Assembly (NCBI GenBank): GCA_948443845.1
Contig: CAOJUE010000010.1
Coordinates: forward strand, 1 to 64,000
Direction: 5' to 3'
Length of the DNA: 64,000 bases
Origin: an uncultured Eubacteriales bacterium
GTDB lineage: Bacteria > Bacillota > Clostridia > TANB77 > CAG-508
The position numbers and the translations under genes were made by a program. The notes beneath the pieces are model-generated. The model was not told where the DNA came from. It ran no database searches and was given only the letters and a program-made list of their open reading frames with translations. This document shows positions 45,644 through 55,583 of the stretch, one piece after another. Position 1 is the stretch's first letter, and the number at the start of each line of letters is the position of its first letter.

Positions 45644-47341
45644 ATGAACAAGAAATGGGAGATCTGTGAGTATGAGGAAGAAATCGTAAAAAAAGTGGCA
45701 AGTGAAAATCAAGTATCGGAATTGATTGCAACGATATTGGTCAATCGAGAAGTGGTAGATAAACGAGAGGTAGAAATGTTTCTAAATCCTACTAGAAATG
45801 ATTTTCACAATCCATATTTAATGCCAGATATGGAGCAAGCAGTGGCAAGGCTCGAAACAGCGATTAAAGAAAATGAGAAAATGATTATTTATGGCGATTA
45901 TGATGTAGATGGTGTAACGAGTATAACAGTTCTAAAAAAATTTCTAAAAGATAGAGGTATGACCAATGTTGGCTATTACATTCCCAAAAGATTAGACGAA
46001 GGATATGGCTTAAATAAAGATGCTATTGAAAAAATATCTAAGGAAGGATACAAACTTATTATTACAGTTGACTGCGGAATTACAGCCATGGAAGAAATTG
46101 CTTATGCTTATTCTTTGGGAATGGAAGTGATAGTAACCGACCACCATGAGCCATTGGACGAAATTCCAAAGGCAGTTGCTGTGATTGATTGTAAAAGAAA
46201 AGATTCGGAATATCCTTTCAAAGGCTTGGCTGGTGTTGGAGTTGTGTTCAAATTAACACAAGCAATCAGCCAAAGGCTTGGTTTGGAAGAAAAGGAATAT
46301 TTGAAATATTTGGATATTGTGTGCGTTGGAACGATTTCTGATATTGTTCCTTTGGTAGATGAAAATCGCGTGATTTCAAAATTGGGATTGAAACTGATTG
46401 CTCAAACGAGATGTTTGGGGCTAAAATCACTTTTAGATGTGAATGTTGGAAAAAATAGTGTGATTAATGCCAATACAGTTTCCTTTGGCATTGCACCTAG
46501 AATTAATGCTTGTGGAAGAATTGGCTATGAACAAGAAGCGGTCAAATTATTTATGACCGAAAATTGGGTAGAAGCGCGAGAAACAACAGAAAAGTTAAAC
46601 CAGTATAACAGAACGCGCCAAGAAATTGAAAAAAATATTTTTGAAGAGGCAAAAGAAATCATCGAAAAAAATTCTATGCAAAACAATAATACAATTGTAA
46701 TTGGAAAAGAAGGCTGGCATCATGGAGTAATTGGAATTGTAGCTTCGAAAATAACGGAAATTTATTTTAAGCCTACGATTTTAATTGGCTTTGAAGATGG
46801 AATAGGCAAAGGTTCTGGAAGAAGTGTGCCAGGTTTTGATTTGCACGAAGCGCTTCATAGTTTGGGCGGATATTTGGAAAAATATGGTGGACACGAAATG
46901 GCAGTTGGTGTTACAGTAAAACAGGAAAAATTCCAAGAATTTGCCGAAAGATTAGAAGAAAAAGCGAAGCAGGCACATACAGAGCAGATTGTACCAATTA
47001 TTTCGATTGATAAAGAAATCACGCCAAAGGAATTGACGATTGAAATGGCAGAAAGTTTACTAGAATTAGAGCCATATGGAACTTCGAATAAAACACCGAT
47101 TTTTCTAATCAAAGGTTTGAAAATTGATTCGATTCGAACCTTAGTCGAAGGCAAACACTTAAAATTAACCTTGCAAGATGGAACCAATATCATCAATTGC
47201 ATTGGTTTTAATTTGGGGAGTTATGCAGACGAATTTTTGCTAGGAGACAAAGTGGACATCATTGGAAATGTTGAAATTAATGTGTTTAATAATATCAAAA
47301 ATATTCAAATTAATATGAAAGATATGCGTAAATCATATTAA
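45644..47341 (+). CDS. recJ: Single-stranded-DNA-specific exonuclease RecJ
   Basis: 565 residues, behind GGGGAG. It has the DHH phosphoesterase motifs: IYGDYDVDGVTS (motif I), TVDCGIT, VIVTDHHEP (DHH), RISRGRINACGR-like NACGRIGYE, and the DHHA1 GGH motif at LEKYGGHEMAVG. RecJ degrades 5' single-stranded DNA in recombination and mismatch repair. It is immediately followed by rel, overlapping the extended frame. Confidence 0.93.
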   Translation: MNKKWEICEYEEEIVKKVASENQVSELIATILVNREVVDKREVEMFLNPTRNDFHNPYLMPDMEQAVARLETAIKENEKMIIYGDYDVDGVTSITVLKKFLKDRGMTNVGYYIPKRLDEGYGLNKDAIEKISKEGYKLIITVDCGITAMEEIAYAYSLGMEVIVTDHHEPLDEIPKAVAVIDCKRKDSEYPFKGLAGVGVVFKLTQAISQRLGLEEKEYLKYLDIVCVGTISDIVPLVDENRVISKLGLKLIAQTRCLGLKSLLDVNVGKNSVINANTVSFGIAPRINACGRIGYEQEAVKLFMTENWVEARETTEKLNQYNRTRQEIEKNIFEEAKEIIEKNSMQNNNTIVIGKEGWHHGVIGIVASKITEIYFKPTILIGFEDGIGKGSGRSVPGFDLHEALHSLGGYLEKYGGHEMAVGVTVKQEKFQEFAERLEEKAKQAHTEQIVPIISIDKEITPKELTIEMAESLLELEPYGTSNKTPIFLIKGLKIDSIRTLVEGKHLKLTLQDGTNIINCIGFNLGSYADEFLLGDKVDIIGNVEINVFNNIKNIQINMKDMRKSY

Positions 47342-47376
47342 TGAGTGGAATGATAAAATTAAAAGGGGATATAAAT

Positions 47377-49579
47377 ATGACGGAAGTCAAGAATGTTACA
47401 ATCGAAGAAATTATCGAAAAGCAAATTGAAAATTATGGCAAGCAAGCCAATATCGAATTAATCAAAAAAGCATATCATATGGCAAAAACAAAACATGGTA
47501 ACCAATGTAGAATGTCAGGCGAAGCTTATATTATCCATCCCATGAATGTTGCCTACATTTTGGCAAACCTAGAAATGGATGATGAAACCATCTGCGCGGC
47601 TTTGCTACATGATGTTGTTGAAGATACGGATTTGACACATGAAGATTTAGTTCGAGAATTTGGAGAAACGATTGCACAAATGGTGGCAGGCGTCACCAAA
47701 CTTGGCACCATTCGTTTTACGAGTGTCGAAGAAAAGCAAGCTGAAAATTACAGAAAAATGTTTCTTGCCATGGGCAAAGACATTCGCGTCGTTTTAATCA
47801 AATTGGCAGACCGTTTGCACAATATGCGTACTTTGAAATATTTAACCCCGGAAAGGCAAATGGCAAATGCTAAAGAAACCATGGATTTATATGCTCCGCT
47901 TGCCAATCGATTGGGTATTTATTCGCTAAAATGGGAATTGGAGGATTTATCGTTTAAATATTTGTATCCTGAAAAATATCATCAAATTGTGGACGAGTTA
48001 GATAAAAAGAGAAATGAGCGTTTGGAATTTATCAATAAAATTAAAGATGAGTTGGCGGAAAATATTGCCAAACAGAATATTGATGTTGAAATTACGGGGC
48101 GAGCGAAGCATTTATATAGCATTTATAAAAAAATGCAAAGAGATAAAAAAGGTCTAGACCAAATTTATGATTTGTTTGCACTACGAATTTTAGTGAATAA
48201 TGTAAGGGATTGTTACACGACTTTAGGGATTGTACATGAAATGTACACGCCAATGCCAGGACGTTTTAAAGATTATATTGCTGTTCCAAAAGCCAATATG
48301 TATCAATCGATTCATACGACTTTGCTTCGGACCCAAAGGTGTTCCTTTTGAAGTACAAATTCGTACTTGGGAAATGCATCGAACGGCGGAATATGGAATT
48401 GCGGCGCATTGGGCGTATAAAGAAGCCAGTAGTCAGGGGCAGAAGAAAAATGTCGTTGTGAATGATGATAAATTGGCGTGGCTTAGAGAGTCGTTAGAGT
48501 GGCAGAAAAATACAGAAAATCCAGAGGAATTTTTGAAAACTTTGAAAACAGAGTTGTTTGAAGATGAAGTGTATATTTTTACGCCAAAAGGAATGATAAA
48601 AGAGTTGCCAATGGGGGCAACGCCAATTGATTTTGCCTATAGTGTTCATCAAGAAATTGGGCATAGAATGCTAGGTTGCAAAATCAATGGCAAAATGATG
48701 CCGATTACGACGGAATTAAATAATGGCGATATTGTAGAAATTTTGACATCCGACCAGCCCAAAGGTCCTAGTCGTGATTGGCTAAAATTTGTGAGAAGTT
48801 CTTCTGCGAAAACGCGTATTAATCAATGGTTTAAGAAAGAGCAAAGAGAGGAAAATATTGAAAAAGGCAAGGAAATTATTGAGCGAGAAATCAAAAAGTT
48901 GGGTTTAAAAAACTTTGAACTTTTGAAACCAGAATGGATTCAATCAATTTTGGATAAGTATAAATTCAGCACAATGGATGATTTATATGCTAGTGTTGGA
49001 TTTGGTGGAATTTCGGATAAAAAAGTAATGGCAAAGCTTTTAGTTGAATATCGAAAAGAACATGAGGAAGAAGATTTAGAACAAAAAATCGAAGAATTGG
49101 CGCAAGCTAAACCTGCTAAAGTTCGACCTTCGAAAAACGGAATTTATGTGAAGGGGATTGAGAATTGTTTGGTCAAATTGTCAAAATGTTGCAATCCGCT
49201 TCCAGGAGATGAGATTGTAGGATACATTACAAAAGGAAGAGGTGTTTCAGTACATCGAAAAGATTGCATCAATTTGAAAGATTTGATTGGGCAAGAAGAC
49301 CGCATGATTGAGGTTTATTGGGGTGACAAAGTTGAAGCACAATTTAATGTTGAAATTGAAATTTTTGCAGATGATAGAAGTGGATTGTTACGAGATATTA
49401 TTAGACAAATCGAAAATTATAAAATAAAATTGATGGGTGTCAATTCAAGAACCAATCGAGATAATACGGCGATTATTGATTTGAATGTTGAAACAGCAAG
49501 TATTGAAGATTTGAAAAAGTTTATGAAATCACTGATGAAAGTGGAAAATGTTTATGATGTTTATCGAAAGAGAGGATAA
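47377..49579 (+). CDS. rel: Bifunctional (p)ppGpp synthetase/hydrolase, read through a +1 shift
   Basis: Start ATG 47377, behind AAAGGGG. The HD hydrolase motif HDVVED (intact), the synthetase domain to FKDYIAVPKANMYQSIHTTLL, then CGG at 48328; dropping the C gives GPKGVPFEVQIRTWEMH, the family-conserved Gly-Pro-Lys-Gly of the synthetase. The second part continues with the TGS domain (DEVYIFTPKGMIKELP) and ACT domain, to 49579, 733 residues, normal length. The shift therefore separates the catalytic loop from the rest of the synthetase and the regulatory half. The stringent-response enzyme would be inactive as a synthetase without it. Confidence 0.92.
48328..48330 (+). other. +1 frameshift site, CTT CGG A
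   Basis: TTLL then CGG; dropping the C gives GGA and GPKGVPFEVQIRT, conserved across Rel/SpoT. The unshifted frame stops at 48351. Its P-site codon and four-base context are the same as in the transketolase site. Confidence 0.92.
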
Positions 49580-49582
49580 AAT

Positions 49583-50236
49583 ATGATACTAAAGAGACTA
49601 CAAGTCAAAACAGGGCAACCAAACTTACGTACCAATACGTATATTGTTTGCGATGAAACAACCAAAGAAGCCATGGCGATTGACCCTGGTGGAGAACCAG
49701 AAAAAATTGTTGAAATACTGGATATTCTAGAAATTGAAAAGTTAAAATATATCTTTTTGACACATTGCCACGCCGACCACATCGGCGGAATTGCGGACTT
49801 GAAAAGCGCCAAAGACGGAAAAATTCTAGTCAGTCGCGATGATAGCGAAGGCTTGTACAACAAAGAAATTAGTTTGGCAGATTATATTAATATGCAAATT
49901 CCAGAATTGGAAGCAGATTCTAGAATTGATGATGGGGATTTGATTCACATTGGAAATCTTGAATTTAAAGTAATTGCGACACCGGGTCATACCAAAGGAA
50001 GTGTTTGCTTGTATTGTGAAAAAGAAAGATTGATTTTTACGGGAGATACACTATTTTCTGGTACTTGGGGCAGAACGGATTTGCCAACTGGAAGTTTTGT
50101 CAATATTATGGACTCCATTTCAGACCGATTAATGACTCTTCCAGAAGAAACCATTTGCTATCCAGGTCATGGAAAAACGACGATGATTCAGGATGAGAAG
50201 AATATTTATCTTGAGCTCAAAGCAAAAGAATTCTAA
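49583..50236 (+). CDS. Metallo-beta-lactamase-fold hydrolase (glyoxalase II-like)
   Basis: 217 residues starting three bases after rel. The metal motif THCHADHIGG (HxHxDH) and the later TPGHTKGS, FTGDTLF and CYPGHGKTT supply the remaining ligands (His, Asp, His). The length and motifs fit the small glyoxalase II/hydroxyacylglutathione-hydrolase-like family. The substrate is unproven. Confidence 0.9.
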   Translation: MILKRLQVKTGQPNLRTNTYIVCDETTKEAMAIDPGGEPEKIVEILDILEIEKLKYIFLTHCHADHIGGIADLKSAKDGKILVSRDDSEGLYNKEISLADYINMQIPELEADSRIDDGDLIHIGNLEFKVIATPGHTKGSVCLYCEKERLIFTGDTLFSGTWGRTDLPTGSFVNIMDSISDRLMTLPEETICYPGHGKTTMIQDEKNIYLELKAKEF

Positions 50237-50559
50237 AAGTTTAAGAGGCAGAAAAAATTTTTCAAAAAATATTTGACAAAATAGATAGAATTAGTTAAAA
50301 TAATATTAATTCTGTATTTATTATACAGATTCCCTAAGATGTAGATTTTTGTTGAAAAATCTACATTTCCCTTTTAAAGAAAAAAGCCAAAACTAGAATG
50401 AATTTAGTTTTGGCTTTTTGTATATAAAATAGATTGCTCAAAAAATAATTTAGACAAAATACAAAAAACTGCAAAAACTTCTCTTTTTCACTTGATTTTT
50501 TTATTCTTTTTCGATACAATAAATAATATTGTGGAATCGTGATACAAAGGAGGAAAAAG
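50237..50559. other. Gene-free interval with a small-RNA-like unit
   Basis: 323 bases between the hydrolase and the DUF4912 gene. I see a promoter (50273-50301), hairpins and a terminator (ncRNA entry) and no credible coding frame. Confidence 0.55.
50308..50420 (+). ncRNA. Putative small RNA of about 110 bases
   Basis: A promoter TTGACA (50273-50278), 17 bases, TAAAAT (50296-50301) leads to a start near 50308. The transcript would hold the hairpins CTGTAT/ATACAG (50312-50328) and GTAGATTTTT/AAAAATCTAC (50341-50364) and end at the terminator AAAAAGCCAAAACTA / TAGTTTTGGCTTTTT (50381-50419). There is no open frame with a ribosome site, so a small RNA is the simplest reading. The downstream gene starts 140 bases later with its own site. 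Confidence 0.5.
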
Positions 50560-51489
50560 ATGTCGGAAGATACAAGCAAAATCGAGAAAAAAGGACTGAC
50601 CCCAAAAGCAAAAAAAAACGAAAAAGTAGAGAAAAATCCTAAAAAACAAACATTGCCCAAAGCCGAAAAAGAAAAAAAAGAGGACAAAAAATTTCGTCCA
50701 ATTCAAAACAAAAGCGTACAAAATAAAGTGATTGATAACATCAAAAGTTTTATTTCTAAAATCATGGAAATGCAGGAAAAAGTAAGAAAAGACGAGCAAG
50801 AAGAAAAAGAGATAAAGAAAAAAGAAGAAAATGAAGTCTTAAAAAATGAGGAAACTCAAGCACCTAAATATTTATTGGAATATTACGATTTGCCTTTTCG
50901 ATACAACGAAACAGTTGTCAAAATTCTAGCCCAAACACCGAAAAGACTATTTGTTTATTGGGACGTTGCTGACAAAGACAAACAAACCTATTTAAACGTT
51001 TTTGGAAACCACTTTTTTGAAGACACCTATCCTGTTTTACTTGTTCATAATGAAAATAGAAATTACACTTCCGAAATAGCCATTAATGATTTTGCTAATA
51101 GTTGGTATTTAGATATTTCAAATCCAAGAGACAAATACACGATTCAATTAGGTCGAAAATTTAAGTTCCATACAAAACCACAAATCAATCCAGAAATCGA
51201 GAAAACGAATATCTTATTCAGTAATGATTACTTATTTATTGCCATGTCCAACCAATTAGAAGTTCCCAATGACCATGTTTTATTTGAAGAATTCAAGCCA
51301 TTTGTAACTTACAGAAATGTCAAAACTCACGTAGAAGAAACCCAAAAAATCGAATCTTTCCAAGTTCCAAACAACTTACAGCCAGTCTATCAAAAATTAT
51401 ACCAAGAGCAACTGATACTCGATGAAAACGGAGCATGGGATATGCAAAATCCTTCCTCCATGGGAACCAGCAGTAGTATTGCAAAATAA
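50560..51489 (+). CDS. DUF4912-domain protein
   Basis: 309 residues from ATG 50560, behind AAAGGAGG. The first 105 residues are Lys/Glu-rich and disordered-looking (the long Lys tracts make an empty antisense frame), then the DUF4912 domain with RLFVYWDVADKDKQTYLN, YLDISNPRDKYTIQLGRK and a C-terminal LYQEQLILDENGAWDMQNPSSMG. Domain function is unknown; it is commonly linked with glycogen-branching-type enzymes, and here it lies nine bases before a GH57 gene. Confidence 0.85.
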   Translation: MSEDTSKIEKKGLTPKAKKNEKVEKNPKKQTLPKAEKEKKEDKKFRPIQNKSVQNKVIDNIKSFISKIMEMQEKVRKDEQEEKEIKKKEENEVLKNEETQAPKYLLEYYDLPFRYNETVVKILAQTPKRLFVYWDVADKDKQTYLNVFGNHFFEDTYPVLLVHNENRNYTSEIAINDFANSWYLDISNPRDKYTIQLGRKFKFHTKPQINPEIEKTNILFSNDYLFIAMSNQLEVPNDHVLFEEFKPFVTYRNVKTHVEETQKIESFQVPNNLQPVYQKLYQEQLILDENGAWDMQNPSSMGTSSSIAK

Positions 51490-51498
51490 GGAGATTTT

Positions 51499-53088
51499 AT
51501 GAAAAACGTAAAAGGTTATGTTAATTTTGTGCTTCATGCCCATCTTCCCTATATTCATCATCCAGAAAGTGCAGATTATTTAGAGGAAGAATGGTTGTTT
51601 GAAGCCATTTCTGAAACATATATACCACTATTATTAAATTTTAAAAAGCTAGAAGACGAAGGTGTCAAGTTTCGACTAACGATGACCATGACGCCTCCTT
51701 TATTAAATATGTTAGACAATCAATTATTGCAAAATCGATACATCAACTATCTAAACAAACACATCGAATTATGCCAAAAAGAAGTTGTTAGGACAAAATA
51801 CGATGAGCGACTAAATCGTTTATCACATTATTATCTAGGGCGCTACACAAATGATTTGCACATTTTTAGAGATTATTATGAATGCAACATTATTCAAGGT
51901 TTCAAACATTTTCAAGATGCAGGTTTTTTGGAAATTATCACGTGTGGTGCGACCCATGGCTATTTTCCAATTTTATATGTTAATGAAAAAACAGTCCGTG
52001 CACAGATTGCAGTTGGAGTTCAAACATACGAGAAATTTTTTGGAAGACGCCCAAGAGGAATTTGGCTTCCAGAATGTGGTTATGTGCCGGAAGCAGATCA
52101 ATATTTAAGAGAATTTGGAATTGAGTTTATTATTACAGAAACACATGGTGTTTTATATGCGAATCCAACACCAATATATGGAACCTATGCGCCGATTGTT
52201 TCGCCAGATAACATTGTTGCTTTTGCACGTGATTTAGAATCTTCAAGGCAAGTGTGGAGTTCGATTTCAGGCTATCCGGGAGATTTCAATTATCGTGAAT
52301 TCTATCGAGATATTGGCTATGAAGCAGATTATGACTACATCAAACCATATATTGCAAGCAACGGCGTCCGTGTCAATACAGGAATCAAATACCACAGAAT
52401 TACAGGAAAAACAGATGCAAAAGATTACTATGATGTTCAATGGGCAAAAGATTCAGCAGAAAAGCAAGCAGGACATTTTATGGATTGCAGAACCAAGCAA
52501 ATCGAGAATTTAGCAAGTTTTATGCAAGTGCCACCGATTATTACATGTCCATATGACGCGGAACTTTATGGGCATTGGTGGTATGAGGGTCCATATTGGC
52601 TCTATATTTTATTTAAGAAAATTTATTATGATGATTGCAATTTTGAATTAATTACGCCAAGTGACTACATTGACAGGCATCCCAATATTCAAGTTTCGAC
52701 GCCATGTCGTTCCAGTTGGGGAGCCAACGGGTACAGCGAAGTGTGGCTAAATCAGACCAACGATTATGCACATCGTCATTTGCACAAAGCAGGAGACAGA
52801 ATGTGTGAACTTGCCAATCGCTATCCCAATGAAGGAGACACTTTGCGCCGTCAAGCCCTAAATCAATGTGCCAGAGAATTGCTTCTGGCACAAAGCAGTG
52901 ATTGGCTATTTATCATCACCAACGGAACGATGGTAGAATATGCGCATAAAGCGATAAAAGAACATATTGGGCGATTTACAAAATTGTATTATCAAATCAA
53001 AAATGATAAAATCGATGCCAAATATTTATTAGATATATTTGACAAAGATGATATTTTTCCAGAGATTGATTATATGATATATTTTTAG
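51499..53088 (+). CDS. GH57 family 1,4-alpha-glucan branching enzyme-like
   Basis: 529 residues, behind TAAGGAG. It is a GH57/DUF1957 enzyme: the opening FVLHAHLPYIHHPE (His-x-His metal/substrate site), WLPECGYVP with the catalytic Glu, GYPGDFNYREFYRDIG, and TCPYDAELYGHWWYEGPYWL with the catalytic Asp. It makes alpha-1,6 branches in glycogen-like glucan. Pairing with the DUF4912 gene suggests a polysaccharide storage role, useful in spore formation. Confidence 0.9.
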   Translation: MKNVKGYVNFVLHAHLPYIHHPESADYLEEEWLFEAISETYIPLLLNFKKLEDEGVKFRLTMTMTPPLLNMLDNQLLQNRYINYLNKHIELCQKEVVRTKYDERLNRLSHYYLGRYTNDLHIFRDYYECNIIQGFKHFQDAGFLEIITCGATHGYFPILYVNEKTVRAQIAVGVQTYEKFFGRRPRGIWLPECGYVPEADQYLREFGIEFIITETHGVLYANPTPIYGTYAPIVSPDNIVAFARDLESSRQVWSSISGYPGDFNYREFYRDIGYEADYDYIKPYIASNGVRVNTGIKYHRITGKTDAKDYYDVQWAKDSAEKQAGHFMDCRTKQIENLASFMQVPPIITCPYDAELYGHWWYEGPYWLYILFKKIYYDDCNFELITPSDYIDRHPNIQVSTPCRSSWGANGYSEVWLNQTNDYAHRHLHKAGDRMCELANRYPNEGDTLRRQALNQCARELLLAQSSDWLFIITNGTMVEYAHKAIKEHIGRFTKLYYQIKNDKIDAKYLLDIFDKDDIFPEIDYMIYF

Positions 53089-53103
53089 AAAGGATGTAAA
53101 AAA

Positions 53104-53439
53104 ATGGAAGTATATGACAATGCCAACAATTTAGCAAAAGCAATCAAAGATTCAAAAGAATACAAGGAATACAAAGAATTAAAAGACGAATTATTTACTA
53201 ATTTAGCCTTAAAAGAACAAGTTGAAGAATTTGAGAAAATCCGCTACGAAGAGCAACTTTTAGCTATGCAAGGCGAAAAACAAAGCGAAGAAAAAATGAA
53301 AAAATTGCAAGAATTGTATCAAATTCTAGTACAAAATCCAAGAGTAAAAGAATTTTTTGATAAAGAAGTTCGCTTTAATGTGATGATTGCAGACATCAAT
53401 AAAATCATTGGTGAAGCCATTAAGGATGTGTTAAGCTAA
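53104..53439 (+). CDS. YlbF/YmcA family protein
   Basis: 111 residues, behind AAAGGATG. Mostly helical: NNLAKAIKDSKEYKEYKELKDELF, EQVEEFEKIRYEEQLLAMQGE, PRVKEFFDKEVRFNVMIADINKIIGEAI. In Bacillus, YlbF and YmcA form a complex needed for competence, sporulation and biofilm through RNA processing; this member is probably the same fold. It follows the GH57 gene by 15 bases. Confidence 0.82.
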   Translation: MEVYDNANNLAKAIKDSKEYKEYKELKDELFTNLALKEQVEEFEKIRYEEQLLAMQGEKQSEEKMKKLQELYQILVQNPRVKEFFDKEVRFNVMIADINKIIGEAIKDVLS

Positions 53440-53442
53440 ATT

Positions 53443-54330
53443 ATGCAAATCCTAGAAAAATGCACACTATGTCCACACGAATGCCAAGTAAACCGAATCA
53501 AAGGTCAAATAGGAAAATGCAAAGCAGATGCCACAATAAAAATTTCCTTAGCAGATTTACACTATTTTGAAGAACCTTGCATTAGCGGAAAAAATGGCTC
53601 TGGAGCTGTATTTTTTACAGGTTGCAATCTAAATTGCCAATTTTGCCAAAATTATGAAATCAGTCAATTGCAAAAAGGAAAGTCGATTTCAATTGAAAAT
53701 TTGGCAGAAGAATATTTAAAATTACAAGCAAGAGGCGCTAATAATATTAATTTGGTCACAGGATGTATTTATGTTCCACAAATCATAGAAAGTTTGAAAC
53801 TGGCAAAACAAAAGGGCTTGCGACTTCCCACTGTTTATAATTCCAGTGGCTACGAGAAAAAAGAAACCATTCAAATGTTAGAAGGACAGATAGACATTTA
53901 TTTGCCAGATTTAAAGTATTATTATGATGACTTAGCCAAGGATTTATCAGGGATTGATCACTATTTTGAAATGGCCACGGAAGCCATAAAAGAAATGTAT
54001 AGACAAGTTGGTAATCCCAAATTTGATGAAAACGGAATCCTTCAAAAAGGCTTGATTATTAGGCATTTGGTTTTACCAAATCATTTGCAAAATACAAAGC
54101 AAGTTTTAAAATGGATTCGAAAAAATATGGGAAAAGAAGTTTATGTAAGTGTGATGGCGCAGTATTTTCCAGAATATAAGGCACTACAAAGAGAAGACAT
54201 CAATCGTAAATTGACGAAGGCAGAATATGAGCAAATTGAAGAATATATTGATAAATTGGGGATTCAGTATGGTTATTTGCAAGATTTAGAAGAGAATGAG
54301 AAACAATATGTTCCACATTGGTACACATAA
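53443..54330 (+). CDS. Radical-SAM activating-enzyme-like protein
   Basis: 295 residues, four bases after the previous gene. N-terminal Cys motif CTLCPHECQVNR plus the radical-SAM cluster TGCNLNCQFCQN (CX3CX2C). SAM-binding GxIxGxxE-like elements are less clear. The family includes pyruvate-formate-lyase activating enzymes and YgiQ/AmmeMemoRadiSam-like enzymes; the substrate glycyl-radical protein is not visible. The ribosome site is weak and translation is probably coupled to the preceding gene. Confidence 0.82.
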   Translation: MQILEKCTLCPHECQVNRIKGQIGKCKADATIKISLADLHYFEEPCISGKNGSGAVFFTGCNLNCQFCQNYEISQLQKGKSISIENLAEEYLKLQARGANNINLVTGCIYVPQIIESLKLAKQKGLRLPTVYNSSGYEKKETIQMLEGQIDIYLPDLKYYYDDLAKDLSGIDHYFEMATEAIKEMYRQVGNPKFDENGILQKGLIIRHLVLPNHLQNTKQVLKWIRKNMGKEVYVSVMAQYFPEYKALQREDINRKLTKAEYEQIEEYIDKLGIQYGYLQDLEENEKQYVPHWYT

Positions 54331-54441
54331 TTTGAAAAATGTCAAGCGCCAAAGTGCTATCAGATAGTTAGAAAAACAAAGAAAAGTTACATAAAATCGG
54401 ACCAAAACAACTCTAATTGCATTTAATTGAGAATATTGAGG

Positions 54442-54470
54442 TTGAAAGATAGAAAAAAATATGATATAAT
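54442..54470 (+). promoter_or_regulatory. Promoter of the 6S-like RNA
   Basis: TTGAAA (54442-54447), 17 bases, TATAAT (54465-54470), with a TGA extension. Confidence 0.75.
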
Positions 54471-54476
54471 AAAATT

Positions 54477-54691
54477 ATAAAGTAAATAAAATATCCCTGC
54501 GAAGTACGTGTAGACTGAATTTTTAGAACCTACAAGTTTTGGATAAGGGAGTTTACCTCTAGATATGGCGTGTATGCTTGAAACGCTTAGGCCTTTCAAG
54601 AAACCCAGGAGTATCTAGGAAAACACCCACCTGTGTGAGTACAGGTCCATAAAAATTCACACCTTGCGGCTTAGACGTGGGGAATTTTTTT
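54477..54691 (+). ncRNA. ssrS: 6S RNA-like regulatory RNA
   Basis: A structured transcript of about 210 bases. A closing stem joins TCCCTGCG and CTGAATTTTT to AAAAATTC and CGTGGGGA (the inner part is a perfect GAATTTTT / AAAAATTC pairing). A long central hairpin has CTAGATA / TATCTAG and an apical CTTGAAA / TTTCAAG. The open region between them, with ACCTGT...ACAGGT on the 3' side, fits the promoter-mimicking bubble of 6S RNA, which binds RNA polymerase in stationary phase. It ends in T7. Recognition is by layout and size, not by an alignment. Confidence 0.7.
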
Positions 54692-54747
54692 GCGCAAATT
54701 TCAAAAAGAGACTTTTATTATAGAAAAAAGTATGATAAAATCAAAAC

Positions 54748-55581
54748 ATGAAAGTAAGAGAATTATTAAAAAACGGAACTGTAAAATTAACCGAATATAA
54801 AATAGAAGATGCCATTTTAAAGGTAAGAATGCTTTTGCTTTATGAATTGCAAATACAGAATGAATATTTAGCTGTTCATTTAGATGAAGAAGCAAATTTG
54901 GAAATCGCCCAAAACTTTGAAAAGCATTTGGAAGAATTAATTGCTGGTAAGCCAATTCAGTATATTACGAATTTTCAGAAGTTTTTTGGGTTAGATTTTT
55001 ATGTAGATGAAAATGTGTTGATTCCACAGCCAGATACGGAAATTTTGGTGGAAGAGATAATTGAAATTTGTAAGTATCGAGAAAATGTTCCTAAAATTTT
55101 GGATATTTGCACAGGAAGTGGAGCAATTGCGGTTACTTTGGCAAAACAGATAAAAGTGGAAATGGTAGCAAGTGATATTAGTTCAAAAGCATTGGAAATA
55201 GCAGAGAAAAATGCGAAAAGTCATGGCGTGAACATTGAACTTACCCAGTCAGATATGTTTGAAAAAATCAATCAGAAATTTGATATCATTGTGTCGAATC
55301 CGCCTTATATTGAGACAAAAACGATTGAGAGTTTGTCACCTGAAGTAAAAAATGAGCCTCAAATTGCGTTAGATGGTGGTGAAGATGGTTTGAAATTTTA
55401 TCGAGTGTTAGCGCGAAAAGCAAAAGATTATTTGGAAGAAAATGGAGTTTTGGCGGTAGAAATTGGCTATAATCAAAGGGAAAGTGTGCTTGAGATTTTT
55501 CGAAATGCAGGATTTTGTGATATTTATGCAAAACAGGATTTGGCAGGGAAGGATAGAATTGTAGTGGGAAAATGGAGGTAA
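54748..55581 (+). CDS. prmC: Release factor glutamine methyltransferase
   Basis: 277 residues. The SAM-binding motif ICTGSGAIAVTLAKQ and the catalytic tetrapeptide NPPY in SNPPYIETKTI are clear, as is the N-terminal helical domain IQYITNFQKFFGLDF. It methylates the GGQ glutamine of release factors. No Shine-Dalgarno sits upstream; the likely -10 (TAAAAT near 54736) puts the start of transcription close to the ATG, so the message may be leaderless. Confidence 0.92.
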   Translation: MKVRELLKNGTVKLTEYKIEDAILKVRMLLLYELQIQNEYLAVHLDEEANLEIAQNFEKHLEELIAGKPIQYITNFQKFFGLDFYVDENVLIPQPDTEILVEEIIEICKYRENVPKILDICTGSGAIAVTLAKQIKVEMVASDISSKALEIAEKNAKSHGVNIELTQSDMFEKINQKFDIIVSNPPYIETKTIESLSPEVKNEPQIALDGGEDGLKFYRVLARKAKDYLEENGVLAVEIGYNQRESVLEIFRNAGFCDIYAKQDLAGKDRIVVGKWR

Positions 55582-55583
55582 AA

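Larger units (their letters stand above)
54331..54747. other. Gene-free interval holding a 6S-like RNA
   Basis: 417 bases between the radical-SAM gene and prmC. The only structured unit I see is the 6S-like RNA with its promoter and poly-T end (see below); the remaining flanks show no gene. Confidence 0.6.

Noticed and set aside
50488..50799. Phe/Leu-rich open frame on the minus strand opposite the DUF4912 gene
   Set aside because: It is the shadow of Lys/Glu-rich codons and has no ribosome site or family resemblance.
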